From: Nocardia fusca NBRC 14340
GTDB taxonomy: Bacteria; Actinomycetota; Actinomycetes; Mycobacteriales; Mycobacteriaceae
Direction of reading: 5' to 3'
DNA: 64,000 nt
NCBI RefSeq assembly: GCF_001618425.1
Contig: NZ_BDCU01000027.1
Span: 124,001-188,000 of the forward strand
The notes beneath the pieces were generated by a model. That model saw nothing but the letters and a program-made list of their open reading frames with translations. It made no database searches and was not told the origin of the DNA. The first letter of the stretch is position 1; each line of letters starts with the position of its first letter. Both the position numbers and the translations under genes were made by a program. Below are positions 27,976 to 36,587 of the stretch, piece after piece.

Positions 27976-28401
27976 TCACCGGCGCGCCTCGGCCGCGTAC
28001 TCGGCTGCCGCCGCGTAGCGCGGGCAGCGGTGCGCGGCATGCACATCCATCACCTGGTGCGCGTGCGCGTAACCACGGATCGGTTCGTGCGAGCGGCAAT
28101 GCGCGGTGGGATGTTCGGCGGGTAGCGTACGAAGCCCGTCCGCGAGCCGGCGCAGAACCCGGTACCACCCGATGGTGCACGAGACAGTGCGCGCATTGGC
28201 GCGGCAGGAGGCGCGCTCGACGGAAACGTTGCGCGGGTTCGCCGCCTGGTGCGGTATTGGAAACAGATAACCTGACAGGTGTTTTCGGCTCCCCACCGCC
28301 ATCCGCCTGCCGGCGTTCCACAGCAGCCAGGTCTGCAAGCCGTCCAATCGACGAGGTAGAGGCTCGGTCGGCAGCGTGCGGGTATTCCTGGAGACCGCCA
28401 C
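27976..28401 (-). CDS. Hypothetical protein, 141 aa
   Basis: Balanced composition (PRRLDGLQTWLLWNAGRR, then GYLFPIPHQAAN and SCTIGWYRVLRRLADGL) distinguishes it from the Arg-rich frames around it. Several His and Cys residues cluster at the C-terminus (HAHQVMDVHAAHRCPRY), which could bind a metal. GTG 28401 lacks a clear ribosome binding site, so the start may be internal. No family recognised; third-position GC bias is weaker than in neighbouring genes. Confidence 0.45.
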   Translation of the reverse strand: MAVSRNTRTLPTEPLPRRLDGLQTWLLWNAGRRMAVGSRKHLSGYLFPIPHQAANPRNVSVERASCRANARTVSCTIGWYRVLRRLADGLRTLPAEHPTAHCRSHEPIRGYAHAHQVMDVHAAHRCPRYAAAAEYAAEARR

Positions 28402-28523
28402 CGAACCGCAGCGTTGACAGTCGATGAATTCAGCGCACCGGCGGCGGAGAACGAGCAGGTCATCTCGGATCCGAAAACATATACCCCTCGCGCGATCCGG
28501 GCCGATCGACGACCATTGGACAG

Positions 28524-29534
28524 GTGATCTGCCCGCACTGCGCCAAGAGTCTGCTGCGCCGCGAGCGCACCGGACGGCGGTGTCGGGCGTGCCGGCGGGA
28601 ATTCGCGCTGGAGCCGAAGGAAAGCCCGGCGCGGATGCATGATCTGCGGATGCGTCGCCTGACCGAAAAGCTCGGCGACGGTCGCGGTCTGCGCTATACC
28701 CCCACCCAGCTGTGGTACGCGGCCACGCGCCGGGATCTGCCGAGTGTGGACCGCGGTTACAAGGCCGCGCTCGGTTGGGCGTGCGGGATCATCCTGGTGG
28801 GCGGGTTCCTCTGTGTTGTCAGCGGTGTGGTTCCGGTGTTGCCGGGGATCGGCACAGGCGCATCGCTGCTGATCGGAATCCCCCTGCTGCTGACCTTCGC
28901 CAAACCGTGGTTCCGGCAGCGGACGACGGTGCGGATACCGGTGACGCCGCGGGAATTCCGCACCGGAGTGTTCGACCGCTGGGCACAGATCTACGGCGGG
29001 CCGCCGTCCGGAATGGTGACCGAGGACATTCCGCTGCCCGCGGTGCGGCAACCGCGACTGGCCCTGTTGTGCGCGGACCGTTCGGTACTCGCCTGTCTCG
29101 CCGCGAACAACGCCGCCGAGGTATGGGAGATGGCATTGGCCGATCGCGTGGACCGGTTGCCGCCGGAGGTGCCGGTTCTCGTCCTGCACGATGCCGGTCT
29201 GCCCGGTGTCGGATTCGGCGCGCGTGCCCGGGACGCGTTGGGCTCCCGGGCAATCCTGATCGGGCTGTCCGCGAAGTCGGCGCTCGCGGCCGGCTCGGCG
29301 GTGCGGTTACGGGAGCTGCCGGACCCGGCGGCGCCGCCCGTGCCGGAGTGGGCTGCCGGGTCCGCGGCCGAGCGGGACTGGCTGGCCGACGGCTGGTGGT
29401 CACCGGTCGGGGCGCTGCCGCCCGCGGCGCTGCTGGGCGTGGTGGCGCGCGGGGTCGAGCGGGTACAGGAGGCCGCCGACCCGGACCGGCAGCGCGCCCG
29501 CGAGATAGGCTTCCTGACGTGGCCGAACAGTTGA
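28524..29534 (+). CDS. Zinc-ribbon membrane protein, paralogue A of the accessory operon
   Basis: 336 residues. N-terminal zinc ribbon with C3-x2-C6 and C20-x2-C23, a conserved YTPTQLWYAATRRDLP segment (about 58-73), two membrane helices (about 82-125), and a soluble C-terminal domain (PRLALLCADRSVLACLA, then VPVLVLHDAGLPGVGF) ending in REIGFLTWPNS. The C-terminal two thirds align with the next gene, so the two are paralogues. First gene of a five-gene run. GTG start with no strong ribosome binding site. Function unknown. Confidence 0.78.
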   Translation: MICPHCAKSLLRRERTGRRCRACRREFALEPKESPARMHDLRMRRLTEKLGDGRGLRYTPTQLWYAATRRDLPSVDRGYKAALGWACGIILVGGFLCVVSGVVPVLPGIGTGASLLIGIPLLLTFAKPWFRQRTTVRIPVTPREFRTGVFDRWAQIYGGPPSGMVTEDIPLPAVRQPRLALLCADRSVLACLAANNAAEVWEMALADRVDRLPPEVPVLVLHDAGLPGVGFGARARDALGSRAILIGLSAKSALAAGSAVRLRELPDPAAPPVPEWAAGSAAERDWLADGWWSPVGALPPAALLGVVARGVERVQEAADPDRQRAREIGFLTWPNS

Positions 29535-30460
29535 CACCGGCCCGGTGGACGCAGCGGGTACTTGGTCGGCTGCTACCGGTCGCGGCATCCCGGGCCGCCG
29601 CGCCGAGCGGAATCCGGTTCACCGAACGCCAGCTCTACTACGGACTCTGCCGGCTGCTCACCCCGGCGCCCCCGCTCCCGCGCCGGGTCGCGTTCACCGT
29701 CCCGGCACCGCTGTCCTTCGCTACTTTCCGCACCGCGCTCGCCCGGCACGGCGAGATTCCCGGCCTGCTCACACCGGCACCACCTCGGACGGCGCCCCCG
29801 GGAGCGCACACTCCCGAACCCGACCTGTTCGACTACGGCCTGCCGCGCCTGCTGATCTGCGAATCGCACACCGTCGCGCATATGCTGCGCGCCAACGGTC
29901 TGCCGATGGAATCGGCGACACCGGTACTCAGCGCGGCCGAACTGCCGTTACACCCGGGTGTGACGGCAATGCTCGCCCGCGGCTCGGGTGATGTCTACGT
30001 CCTGCACGAAGCGGGCGCGGCGGGCCTCACGTTTCCCGCCCGACTGCCCGAACTCGCCGGGATTACCGCGGGTCTGCGCGTGGTGCCGCTGGGCCTGCGG
30101 CCCCGGCAGGCCATGGGACTGCATCTGTTCCACATCGACGGCTCCGCGGTCGATTCGGGGCGATCCCTTGACGCGTCCTCGGTATCGGATTCGCCGGGAC
30201 CGGTATTCGATGGTCCGGCACTCGATGGTCGACGATCGATCAACCCGGGCCGAGGCGACGAGCCGGGCCCCGGATTCCTGGACGAGCGGGAACAGGCCTG
30301 GCTGCGGCGCGGCCGGATCGTCGAACTCGACGCGGTCCATCCCGCCGTCCTGCTGCGCTCGGTGCATCGGCTGGTCCGCGGTGTACGCACCCCGCCACCG
30401 CCGCTGGTGGAGCTGCGGCACGCCCGCCGCAGCGGGTTCCTGACCTGGCCCGCCGCCTGA
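29519..30460 (+). CDS. Soluble paralogue B of the accessory operon
   Basis: 313 residues starting at GTG 29519, overlapping the end of paralogue A by 16 bp (TTG 29531 is an alternative). It lacks the zinc ribbon and membrane helices but keeps FTERQLYYGLCRLL, PRLLICESHTVAHMLRANG, VYVLHEAGAAGLTF and the terminal SGFLTWPAA, each matching A. A low-complexity Ser/Gly/Asp stretch (about 222-257) splits the C-terminal part. The ICES and LHEAG blocks faintly recall a Toprim-like core, which I could not test. Function unknown. Confidence 0.78.
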   Translation: MAEQLTPARWTQRVLGRLLPVAASRAAAPSGIRFTERQLYYGLCRLLTPAPPLPRRVAFTVPAPLSFATFRTALARHGEIPGLLTPAPPRTAPPGAHTPEPDLFDYGLPRLLICESHTVAHMLRANGLPMESATPVLSAAELPLHPGVTAMLARGSGDVYVLHEAGAAGLTFPARLPELAGITAGLRVVPLGLRPRQAMGLHLFHIDGSAVDSGRSLDASSVSDSPGPVFDGPALDGRRSINPGRGDEPGPGFLDEREQAWLRRGRIVELDAVHPAVLLRSVHRLVRGVRTPPPPLVELRHARRSGFLTWPAA

Positions 30461-30487
30461 GCACCCGCCGCACGAGAGGAGGCCGCT

Positions 30488-30970
30488 GTGCCCCGATACC
30501 AGCATCTCGCCTATACCGATGAACTGCTCGCCGACGACACCGTGCACCGGCGCTACGCCGACGGGAGACAGGAGTGGCGGCGACGCGGCCCGGGCGCCAC
30601 GATCACCTGGCAGGACGACCGGGGTGGTTCCGGGGTCGACGAACCGCTGGGCCGAAGGATCGTCAAACGCACCCTGCGCGACGGTTCGGTCCGCTACGGA
30701 CGCGAATCCGGTTACGGCCGGACCCTGTGGAGCGACAGCGTATTGACGGTCAACCGTTCGTCCTTCGGCGGCAGGCTCGGCACGATCCTCGCCGGCGTCG
30801 CCGGTGGCGCCATGCTCGGCGCGCTGGTGATGCCCCCGATATCGCTGACTCCGGAAGAAGAAGAGGAACTGCGCAACCAGGCCGCGCAATCCGGCGGCGG
30901 TGGCGGCGGAAGCGACGGCGACTACGGCGACTGGGGCGACGGATACGGTGACGACGACGATTTCGGGTGA
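30488..30970 (+). CDS. Small membrane protein with Asp/Gly-rich C-terminal tail
   Basis: 160 residues. A charged N-terminal domain (1-90, many Arg and Asp), one hydrophobic helix (about 96-116), a Glu run (PEEEEELRN), a Gly run, and a tail in which 8 of the last 20 residues are Asp (GDYGDWGDGYGDDDDFG). GTG start with AGAGGAGG upstream, 27 bp after paralogue B and 7 bp before the asparagine-synthetase homologue. No family recognised. The tail could be a linker, a cation-binding region or a substrate of the neighbouring enzyme. Confidence 0.75.
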   Translation: MPRYQHLAYTDELLADDTVHRRYADGRQEWRRRGPGATITWQDDRGGSGVDEPLGRRIVKRTLRDGSVRYGRESGYGRTLWSDSVLTVNRSSFGGRLGTILAGVAGGAMLGALVMPPISLTPEEEEELRNQAAQSGGGGGGSDGDYGDWGDGYGDDDDFG

Positions 30971-30977
30971 GTGCTGA

Positions 30978-32702
30978 ATGTCTCGATGGTGTGCGTTCCT
31001 GACCGGTGACGATCCATCCGCCCACTTGCGGGCCGTCGGTGGTGAGCCGGTCACGGTCCGCGGCGGGCACGCCCTGGGCCTGCTGGACGGACCGGGCACG
31101 GCACGCGGGCCCTTCGTCGCCGGCGAGCTGAGCGCGGTCGGTGAGGTCACGCTGTTCAACGCCGACCGGCTGCGCGCCCGTCTCGGCGCCCAGGCCCCAC
31201 CGCCCGGCCGGTCCGACGGTGAACTGCTCCTGCGCTGCTACGCCCGTTTCGGCATCGCGGGCCTCGCCGCCGCCGAGGGAATGTTCGCCCTCGCCATCAC
31301 CGACGGACCCGACCTGGTGCTCGCGCGCGATCATCTGGGCACCCGCACTCTCTTCCACGCCCGTTCGGCGGCGGGCTGGGCCGCCTCGACCTCGTTACGC
31401 GCGCTGAGCCGCTGGCCCGCCCTGCGCACCGGTCTGCACCTGCCCGCGGTGCGGTCCTTCCTGACCTTCGCCTACCTACCCGGACGGGAAACCCTGCTGC
31501 GCGATATCCACGAGGTGCTCCCCGGCCGCTGTGTGCGGCTGCGCCCGGACGGCACCTCCGACGAGCACACGTTCTGGGAACCGCGCGAGACCGCGGACGA
31601 ACGGTCCGTCGACGAACACATTTCGGCGCTCCGTGCTCTGCTCGAAGACGCCGTCGCCCGGCGGCTTCCACCCGGTGAACCCGTCGGCGTGTTGCTGTCC
31701 GGCGGGATCGACAGCAGTCTGGTCACCGCGCTCGCCGCGAAAGCGCACGACCGGGCCGTCCATACCTATTCGATCAGTTTCGGCGCCACCGCCCCGGACG
31801 AACTCGGCTACTCCGGGCTCGTCGCGGCGCACTGCGGTACCGAGCACCGGGTGCTCACGGTGCCCGGCGAGACGATCGCCGCCCGGCTGGCGGATACGGT
31901 GGGCCTGCTCGACTGCCCGGTCGGTGATCCGCTCACCGTGCCGAACCTGATGCTCGCCGAAGCCGTGGCCGCCGACGGAATCCGCGTCGCGCTCAACGGA
32001 GAGGGCGGGGACCCGGTGTTCGGCGGCCCCAAGAACCTGGCGATGCTGATCTTCGAACTGTCCCGTGAGGACCCCGATCCCGATGCCCGCGCCCGCGCGT
32101 ACCTGGACAGCTATCGCAAATGCTACGGCGACCTGCCCACCCTGCTGACCCCGGAGACACTCGCCGCGCTGGCCGGAGCACCGTCCCCGGTCGAACACGT
32201 CGCTCCCTACCTGCGCGAGGGCCGGATGACCGGCCTGCTCAACCAGCTACTGCACACCAACCTGCGCACCAAGGGCGCCCACCACATCCTGACCAAGGTG
32301 GAACGCCTGACCGCCGCCAGCGGAATCGAGGGCCGCGCACCACTGTTCGACCGCGCCGTCGTCGACCATTCCTTCGCCGTCCCGGCCACCGCGAAACTCG
32401 CGGGCACCAGCGAGAAATGGATCCTCAAGGAGGCCGTGCGCGATCTGCTGCCGCCCACGATCGTCGACCGCCCCAAGAGCGGTATGCGGGTTCCGGTGCA
32501 GCAGTGGCTGGACGGCCCGCTCCGCGATCCGGTCCACGACCTGCTGCTCGGCCGCGCCGCACGCGCCCGCGGACTCTTCCGGCAGGACACCGTGCGTGCC
32601 TGGTTGCGCCGCGAGGGAGCGCTGCTGCCCCGGCAGGGCGGCAAACTGTGGCTGGTGCTGTCGCTGGAATTATGGCTTCGTTCGTTCGACGTGGGACCGT
32701 GA
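30978..32702 (+). CDS. Asparagine synthetase homologue with displaced glutaminase Cys
   Basis: 574 residues: AsnB-type N-terminal domain (1-200) and ATP-pyrophosphatase synthetase domain (215-570). The synthetase site is intact: PP-loop SGGIDSS at 241-247, NGEGGDPVFGG at 340-350, and the SGIEGRAPLFD and DRPKSGMRVP blocks. The glutaminase is not: the nucleophile that must be residue 2 is Cys5 behind MSRW, and the NGE glutamine-binding motif is replaced by LFNADRL. It probably adenylates a carboxylate and uses another amine, as beta-lactam synthetases and lasso cyclases do. Seven bp from the preceding gene, so coupled. Substrate unknown. Confidence 0.85.
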   Translation: MSRWCAFLTGDDPSAHLRAVGGEPVTVRGGHALGLLDGPGTARGPFVAGELSAVGEVTLFNADRLRARLGAQAPPPGRSDGELLLRCYARFGIAGLAAAEGMFALAITDGPDLVLARDHLGTRTLFHARSAAGWAASTSLRALSRWPALRTGLHLPAVRSFLTFAYLPGRETLLRDIHEVLPGRCVRLRPDGTSDEHTFWEPRETADERSVDEHISALRALLEDAVARRLPPGEPVGVLLSGGIDSSLVTALAAKAHDRAVHTYSISFGATAPDELGYSGLVAAHCGTEHRVLTVPGETIAARLADTVGLLDCPVGDPLTVPNLMLAEAVAADGIRVALNGEGGDPVFGGPKNLAMLIFELSREDPDPDARARAYLDSYRKCYGDLPTLLTPETLAALAGAPSPVEHVAPYLREGRMTGLLNQLLHTNLRTKGAHHILTKVERLTAASGIEGRAPLFDRAVVDHSFAVPATAKLAGTSEKWILKEAVRDLLPPTIVDRPKSGMRVPVQQWLDGPLRDPVHDLLLGRAARARGLFRQDTVRAWLRREGALLPRQGGKLWLVLSLELWLRSFDVGP

Positions 32703-32739
32703 CCGCCGTCCGCACGTCCGGTACCGAGGAGTCAGCCCG

Positions 32740-33483
32740 ATGACCGAGCCGCGCATCAAGAACCATGCCGACGACGAGAACGAGATCCACGACCTCGCCG
32801 AATTCCGGGACGCGGGCCGCAATGTCGTGACACCGGTGGCGCGGTTCGCGCCCGAGGTGGCCGGGGTCGTGGTGGACGCGTTCGCGCAGATCGTCCGGAC
32901 CGCCAAGGCCACCCGGTCGGCGAGCACACCCGACGCCCAGGGCATCGTGCGCGCGCAGACCTTCGAAGAAGGCGATGTCTACCTGCTGGAAACGCCTTTC
33001 GAAGGTTTCTTCGCCGACCGCTACCTCATGGATTTCTACGACGCCGCCGAACGCGGCATCTGCTCGCGGATGCACCTGCACACCGGGCTGCGCTTCGTCC
33101 GCATGATGACCGGCCCCGCCACCCATATCCGGGTCGGCGCGCTGTCCCCCTTCGTCGTCACCGACGTCCCCGGAGTGACGCCCTTCCGGCCCGAGTGCTT
33201 CACCGATGACCTGCCCGACACCCCGCCCGGCGTGCACCGCATCCGGTACAACCTGATCGTGCCGCCGTGCTCGTTCGTGGATATGCAGATTCCTCGCGGC
33301 GTCAGTCACCAGTTCAATGCCGTCGGCCCGAACGCGGTGATCGATTCGGTGCACCCGGAGGAGTCCATCGAGGTGCTGCGCGAAGGAATGGCGGGTTACA
33401 AGATGATGGCCCAGACCGTGTTTCTCGCCCGGGAGCTACCGGACGCCGCCACCTGCACCGACCTCACGCCCGACAGATCCTGA
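32740..33483 (+). CDS. Cupin-like protein at the end of the accessory operon
   Basis: 247 residues. The second half looks like a cupin barrel: SRMHLHTGLRFVRMMTG with paired histidines, then MQIPRGVSHQFNAVG and VIDSVHPEESIEVL. This suggests a metal-binding beta-barrel, possibly an oxygenase, isomerase or sugar-type sensor. ATG 32740 has GAGGAG upstream and lies 37 bp after the synthetase homologue. No exact family recognised. Confidence 0.68.
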   Translation: MTEPRIKNHADDENEIHDLAEFRDAGRNVVTPVARFAPEVAGVVVDAFAQIVRTAKATRSASTPDAQGIVRAQTFEEGDVYLLETPFEGFFADRYLMDFYDAAERGICSRMHLHTGLRFVRMMTGPATHIRVGALSPFVVTDVPGVTPFRPECFTDDLPDTPPGVHRIRYNLIVPPCSFVDMQIPRGVSHQFNAVGPNAVIDSVHPEESIEVLREGMAGYKMMAQTVFLARELPDAATCTDLTPDRS

Positions 33484-33605
33484 CCGGGTTGCGGAACCGG
33501 GGCCGCGCCCACGGGCGGAACCGATTCGTCGGTCCCCGGCCTTGATCGCCGTACGCGCACGAGGACTCTGCGCTCCCGATGCGGTGCCGTATGTTCGGTC
33601 GGGAT

Positions 33606-34292
33606 ATGACGACTCTTCTGCTGGCGATGGCGGGGCTGGCGTTCCTCGACTCTCTCGACGTGCTGCTGATCGGAGTCACCACCGCCGTCATCATCGACAG
33701 CCGGCTCGCCCGGCGTTCGCCACTACCGGGCGGCCTGGCCTTCCTCGGCGGTGTGTTCGTGCTCACCACCACCTTCGGCCTGGCCACGGTCCTGGGGCTG
33801 AACTGGCTCACCGAACTCCTCGACTTCCGGCTCACCCCCACCCTCCGCTTCTGGGGTGAACTCGCGGCCGGCACTGTGCTGCTCGCCCTGGCCTGCGTGC
33901 GCACCACCGGCACCGCCGACCCACCGGAATGGACGATCACCCTGCGCCGGCGGCCCGCAATGCTCGCGCTGGCCGGAATGGCGATCGGCTTCGCTCAGGC
34001 CCCGACCGCCATCCCCTATCTGACCGCGCTGGCGATGCTGTCCTCGCACCAGCCGCCGCTCTCGGGCTGGCCGGTCATCGTGCTCGTCTACTGCGCCCTG
34101 GCCCTGCTTCCACCGCTGCTGGTCCTCGCGCTGGCATTGCGGCGCACCCCGCGGGCCCAACGGATCTACCGGCGGGTGGTACGGGCCCTGGCCCGCGTCG
34201 GCCCCGTCACCGTCCGGGTCCTGTTCGCCGCGCTCGGCGCCGCACTGATCATCTATGCCCTCGTCTACGCCAGAGCGGAACTGCCGCACTGA
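33606..34292 (+). CDS. GAP-family multi-pass membrane protein
   Basis: 228 residues with six predicted membrane helices and the pattern of the Sap/GAP (sulfolipid-1 addressing protein) family: LAFLDSLDVLLIGVTTAVI at the N-terminus and GMAIGFAQAPTAIPYLTALAML in the middle. Family members help export surface lipids in mycobacteria and nocardiae; the cargo here is unknown. Same direction as the accessory operon but 122 bp away, so possibly separate. Confidence 0.8.
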   Translation: MTTLLLAMAGLAFLDSLDVLLIGVTTAVIIDSRLARRSPLPGGLAFLGGVFVLTTTFGLATVLGLNWLTELLDFRLTPTLRFWGELAAGTVLLALACVRTTGTADPPEWTITLRRRPAMLALAGMAIGFAQAPTAIPYLTALAMLSSHQPPLSGWPVIVLVYCALALLPPLLVLALALRRTPRAQRIYRRVVRALARVGPVTVRVLFAALGAALIIYALVYARAELPH

Positions 34293-34399
34293 ACTCGGCG
34301 CACCTCACCGAGCCGTGCTTCGCCGCCGTGTTCTCCTACGCCGACCGAGCGGCGGGTAGCCAGTGCGCCGATCCGGCGCACAGCGCGGGCGCACGCTGA

Positions 34400-35398
34400 T
34401 CACCGCGCCCGCGGACTTCCGGAACCCGTCGACCCCGGGCCGGGCCGGGCCGGCTCGACGACCGGGAAGGATACGCGGGTGAGCTTCTCGGAGATCTCCC
34501 AGATGCGGTCCGCGTCGTCCTCGCCGCGCAGCCGGGAGTAGAGAGCCTGTTCGGCGGGTGGGCCGGACAGGTGCCGGAAACCGCTGGGACCGTATAGGCG
34601 TGCGCCGCGCGCGTCCGGTGCGGTCGCGGCCACCAGGGCCGGGAGCAGGGCGGTTTCGACCGTCCCGACGAGGATGCCGCGGCGGGACAGCGCACGGATG
34701 GCACGGACCGCGACGGTGTCCTGTGCCCGCCCGACCTCGGGACGCGCGGCCAGGAGACTGGTGGGAACGACGCCGGGATGGGACAGATTGCTGGTGATCC
34801 CCCAGCCCGCGGCCCGGCTCCGCCGATCCAGTTCGAGCCCGAACAGGCCGAAAGCGATCTTGGACTGGCTGTACGCGCGGCGGCCGTGGTAGGACCGTTC
34901 CCAATTCAGGTCGTCCCAGTTGATGGCGTTCTCGTTCGCGGCGATACTGATCTGCGAGGTCACGCGCGCACTTCCCGCGCGCAGCAGGGGCAGCAGATGG
35001 GCGACCAGGGCGAAATGCCCCAAGTGGTTGCTGCCGAACTGTAGCTCGAAGCCGTCGGCGGTGGTCTGCCGGTCCGGTGGAGTCATCACGCCGGCGTTGT
35101 TGACCAGGATATGGATCGGCCGGTTCTCGCCGCGCAGGGTGTCTCCCAGTGCGGCCACCGAGTCCAACGAGGACAGGTCGAGGTCCCGCAGGGAGACGAC
35201 CGCTTCCGGATGCTGCCGCTCGATCTTCGCGACCGCCGTTTCGCCTTTGCGCGGGTTCCGGACGGGCATGACGACCTCGGCGCCGGCGGCGGCGAGGCGG
35301 GTCGCCAGGGCCAGCCCGACCCCGTCGCTGGCGCCGGTGACGACGGCGAGCTTCCCGGAGAGGTCGGCAACGGTGACGTCCGGTCGTGTGCGTGCCAT
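34400..35398 (-). CDS. Short-chain dehydrogenase/reductase
   Basis: 332 residues, Rossmann fold. NAD(P)-binding TGASDGVG at 21-28, NNAGVM at 100-105, catalytic Y176-x3-K180 (AYSQSK) with Ser149/151. The length and the RDLDLSSLDSV segment match the protochlorophyllide-reductase/WWOX-like SDRs. ATG 35398 has AGGAG upstream. Divergent from an HTH regulator that likely controls it. Substrate unknown. Confidence 0.92.
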   Translation of the reverse strand: MARTRPDVTVADLSGKLAVVTGASDGVGLALATRLAAAGAEVVMPVRNPRKGETAVAKIERQHPEAVVSLRDLDLSSLDSVAALGDTLRGENRPIHILVNNAGVMTPPDRQTTADGFELQFGSNHLGHFALVAHLLPLLRAGSARVTSQISIAANENAINWDDLNWERSYHGRRAYSQSKIAFGLFGLELDRRSRAAGWGITSNLSHPGVVPTSLLAARPEVGRAQDTVAVRAIRALSRRGILVGTVETALLPALVAATAPDARGARLYGPSGFRHLSGPPAEQALYSRLRGEDDADRIWEISEKLTRVSFPVVEPARPGPGSTGSGSPRAR

Positions 35399-35470
35399 GT
35401 GCTGCTCCTGATTTCGGTGGTGGATGTGAACCCAGGTTGCGCGCGCACCACGGTGATATCCACGGCCTCT

Positions 35471-35529
35471 CGATCCCAGGCAAACGAGGCCGGGGCGCGG
35501 CACAGTGAAGGGGGATCGACGATCCCAGG
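35471..35529. promoter_or_regulatory. Two CGATCCCAGG direct repeats, candidate operator
   Basis: CGATCCCAGG at 35471-35480 and 35520-35529, 49 bp apart, with a third CCCAGG at 35428-35433, all in the divergent region between the SDR and HTH genes. Likely recognition boxes for the adjacent regulator. Confidence 0.45.
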
Positions 35530-35586
35530 TAGCGATTCGGCACCGAGGGCAGACTGAAGAGCACCGGACCGGAGGAGGAAGCAGTC

Positions 35587-36447
35587 GTGATCGATCGAAC
35601 GGGGCTCGCCGAGTTCCTCCGCCGCCGCCGGGAATCACTGCAACCCGAAGACGTCGGTCTCCCACGCGGGCAACGGCGTAGAACCGCCGGTCTGCGCCGC
35701 GAGGAAGTCGCCACGCTGTGCCACATCTCCACCGACTACTACAGCCGGCTGGAGCGGGCGCGCGGACCACACCCGTCCGAGCAGATGATCGCCTCGATCG
35801 CGCAGGGCCTGTATCTGTCCCTCGACGAACGCGACCACCTCTTCCGCCTCGCCGGGCACAACCCACCCGCGCGCGGCGCCACCAGCGAACACATCAGTCC
35901 CGGCCTGCTCCGTATCTTCGACAGGCTCCCCGATACGCCAGCCGAGATCGTCACCGAGCTCGGCGAGACACTCCGGCAGACCCCGCTCGGCGTCGCGCTC
36001 ACCGGCGACACCACCCGATACACCGGCCCGGCCCGCAGCATCGGCTACCGGTGGTTCACCGACCCGGCGACCCGGGCCCTGTACCACCCGGACGACCACG
36101 CGCTGCACTCCCGCGTCTTCGCCGCCGGACTACGCAAGATGGTCACGCTCCGGGGGTCCGGTTCACGGGCCGCTCACCTCATGGACCTCCTGCTCGACGG
36201 CAGCGAAGAATTCCGCACCGTCTGGAACCGGCACGAGATCGGCATCCACTACAACGGTGTCAAACGCTACGCACACCCCGAGGTCGGCGCCTTGGAACTG
36301 ACCTGCCAGACACTTCTCGACCCCGAGCAGTCCCACCTGCTCCTCGTCTACACCGCCGTCCCCGGCAGCGAGAGCTACGAGAAACTCCGGCTTCTCTCCG
36401 TCATCGGCGCCCAGCAGATCATCCCCGGGACGCCTCCGGCCGGCTGA
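35587..36447 (+). CDS. HTH (XRE) regulator with MmyB-like ligand-binding domain
   Basis: 286 residues. N-terminal XRE helix-turn-helix (LAEFLRRRRESL to ISTDYYSRLERARG, about 5-60) with the RRTAGLRREEVA motif of the MmyB-like group, then the PAS-like MLTR ligand-binding domain that in relatives binds fatty acids. GTG 35587 follows GGAGGAGGAAG. It probably controls the divergent SDR and itself. Confidence 0.92.
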   Translation: MIDRTGLAEFLRRRRESLQPEDVGLPRGQRRRTAGLRREEVATLCHISTDYYSRLERARGPHPSEQMIASIAQGLYLSLDERDHLFRLAGHNPPARGATSEHISPGLLRIFDRLPDTPAEIVTELGETLRQTPLGVALTGDTTRYTGPARSIGYRWFTDPATRALYHPDDHALHSRVFAAGLRKMVTLRGSGSRAAHLMDLLLDGSEEFRTVWNRHEIGIHYNGVKRYAHPEVGALELTCQTLLDPEQSHLLLVYTAVPGSESYEKLRLLSVIGAQQIIPGTPPAG

Positions 36448-36587
36448 CCGACGGGAACAGCGGGTTACGCGGTGTCCGCCGGCTCATCGGTTCGCATTCT
36501 GTACAGAAATCGCAGACGCGGGTGTTGTCGGCGGACAGCTCGTCTATCGTGTTCTCGTCCCGCGCAGGCATACAGGAGAATGAGCGG

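Noticed and set aside
30978..33483. Lasso-peptide cluster, suggested by an AsnB homologue without an N-terminal Cys
   Set aside because: There is no RiPP recognition element, transglutaminase-like leader peptidase or lasso precursor nearby; the neighbours are membrane and cupin-like proteins.
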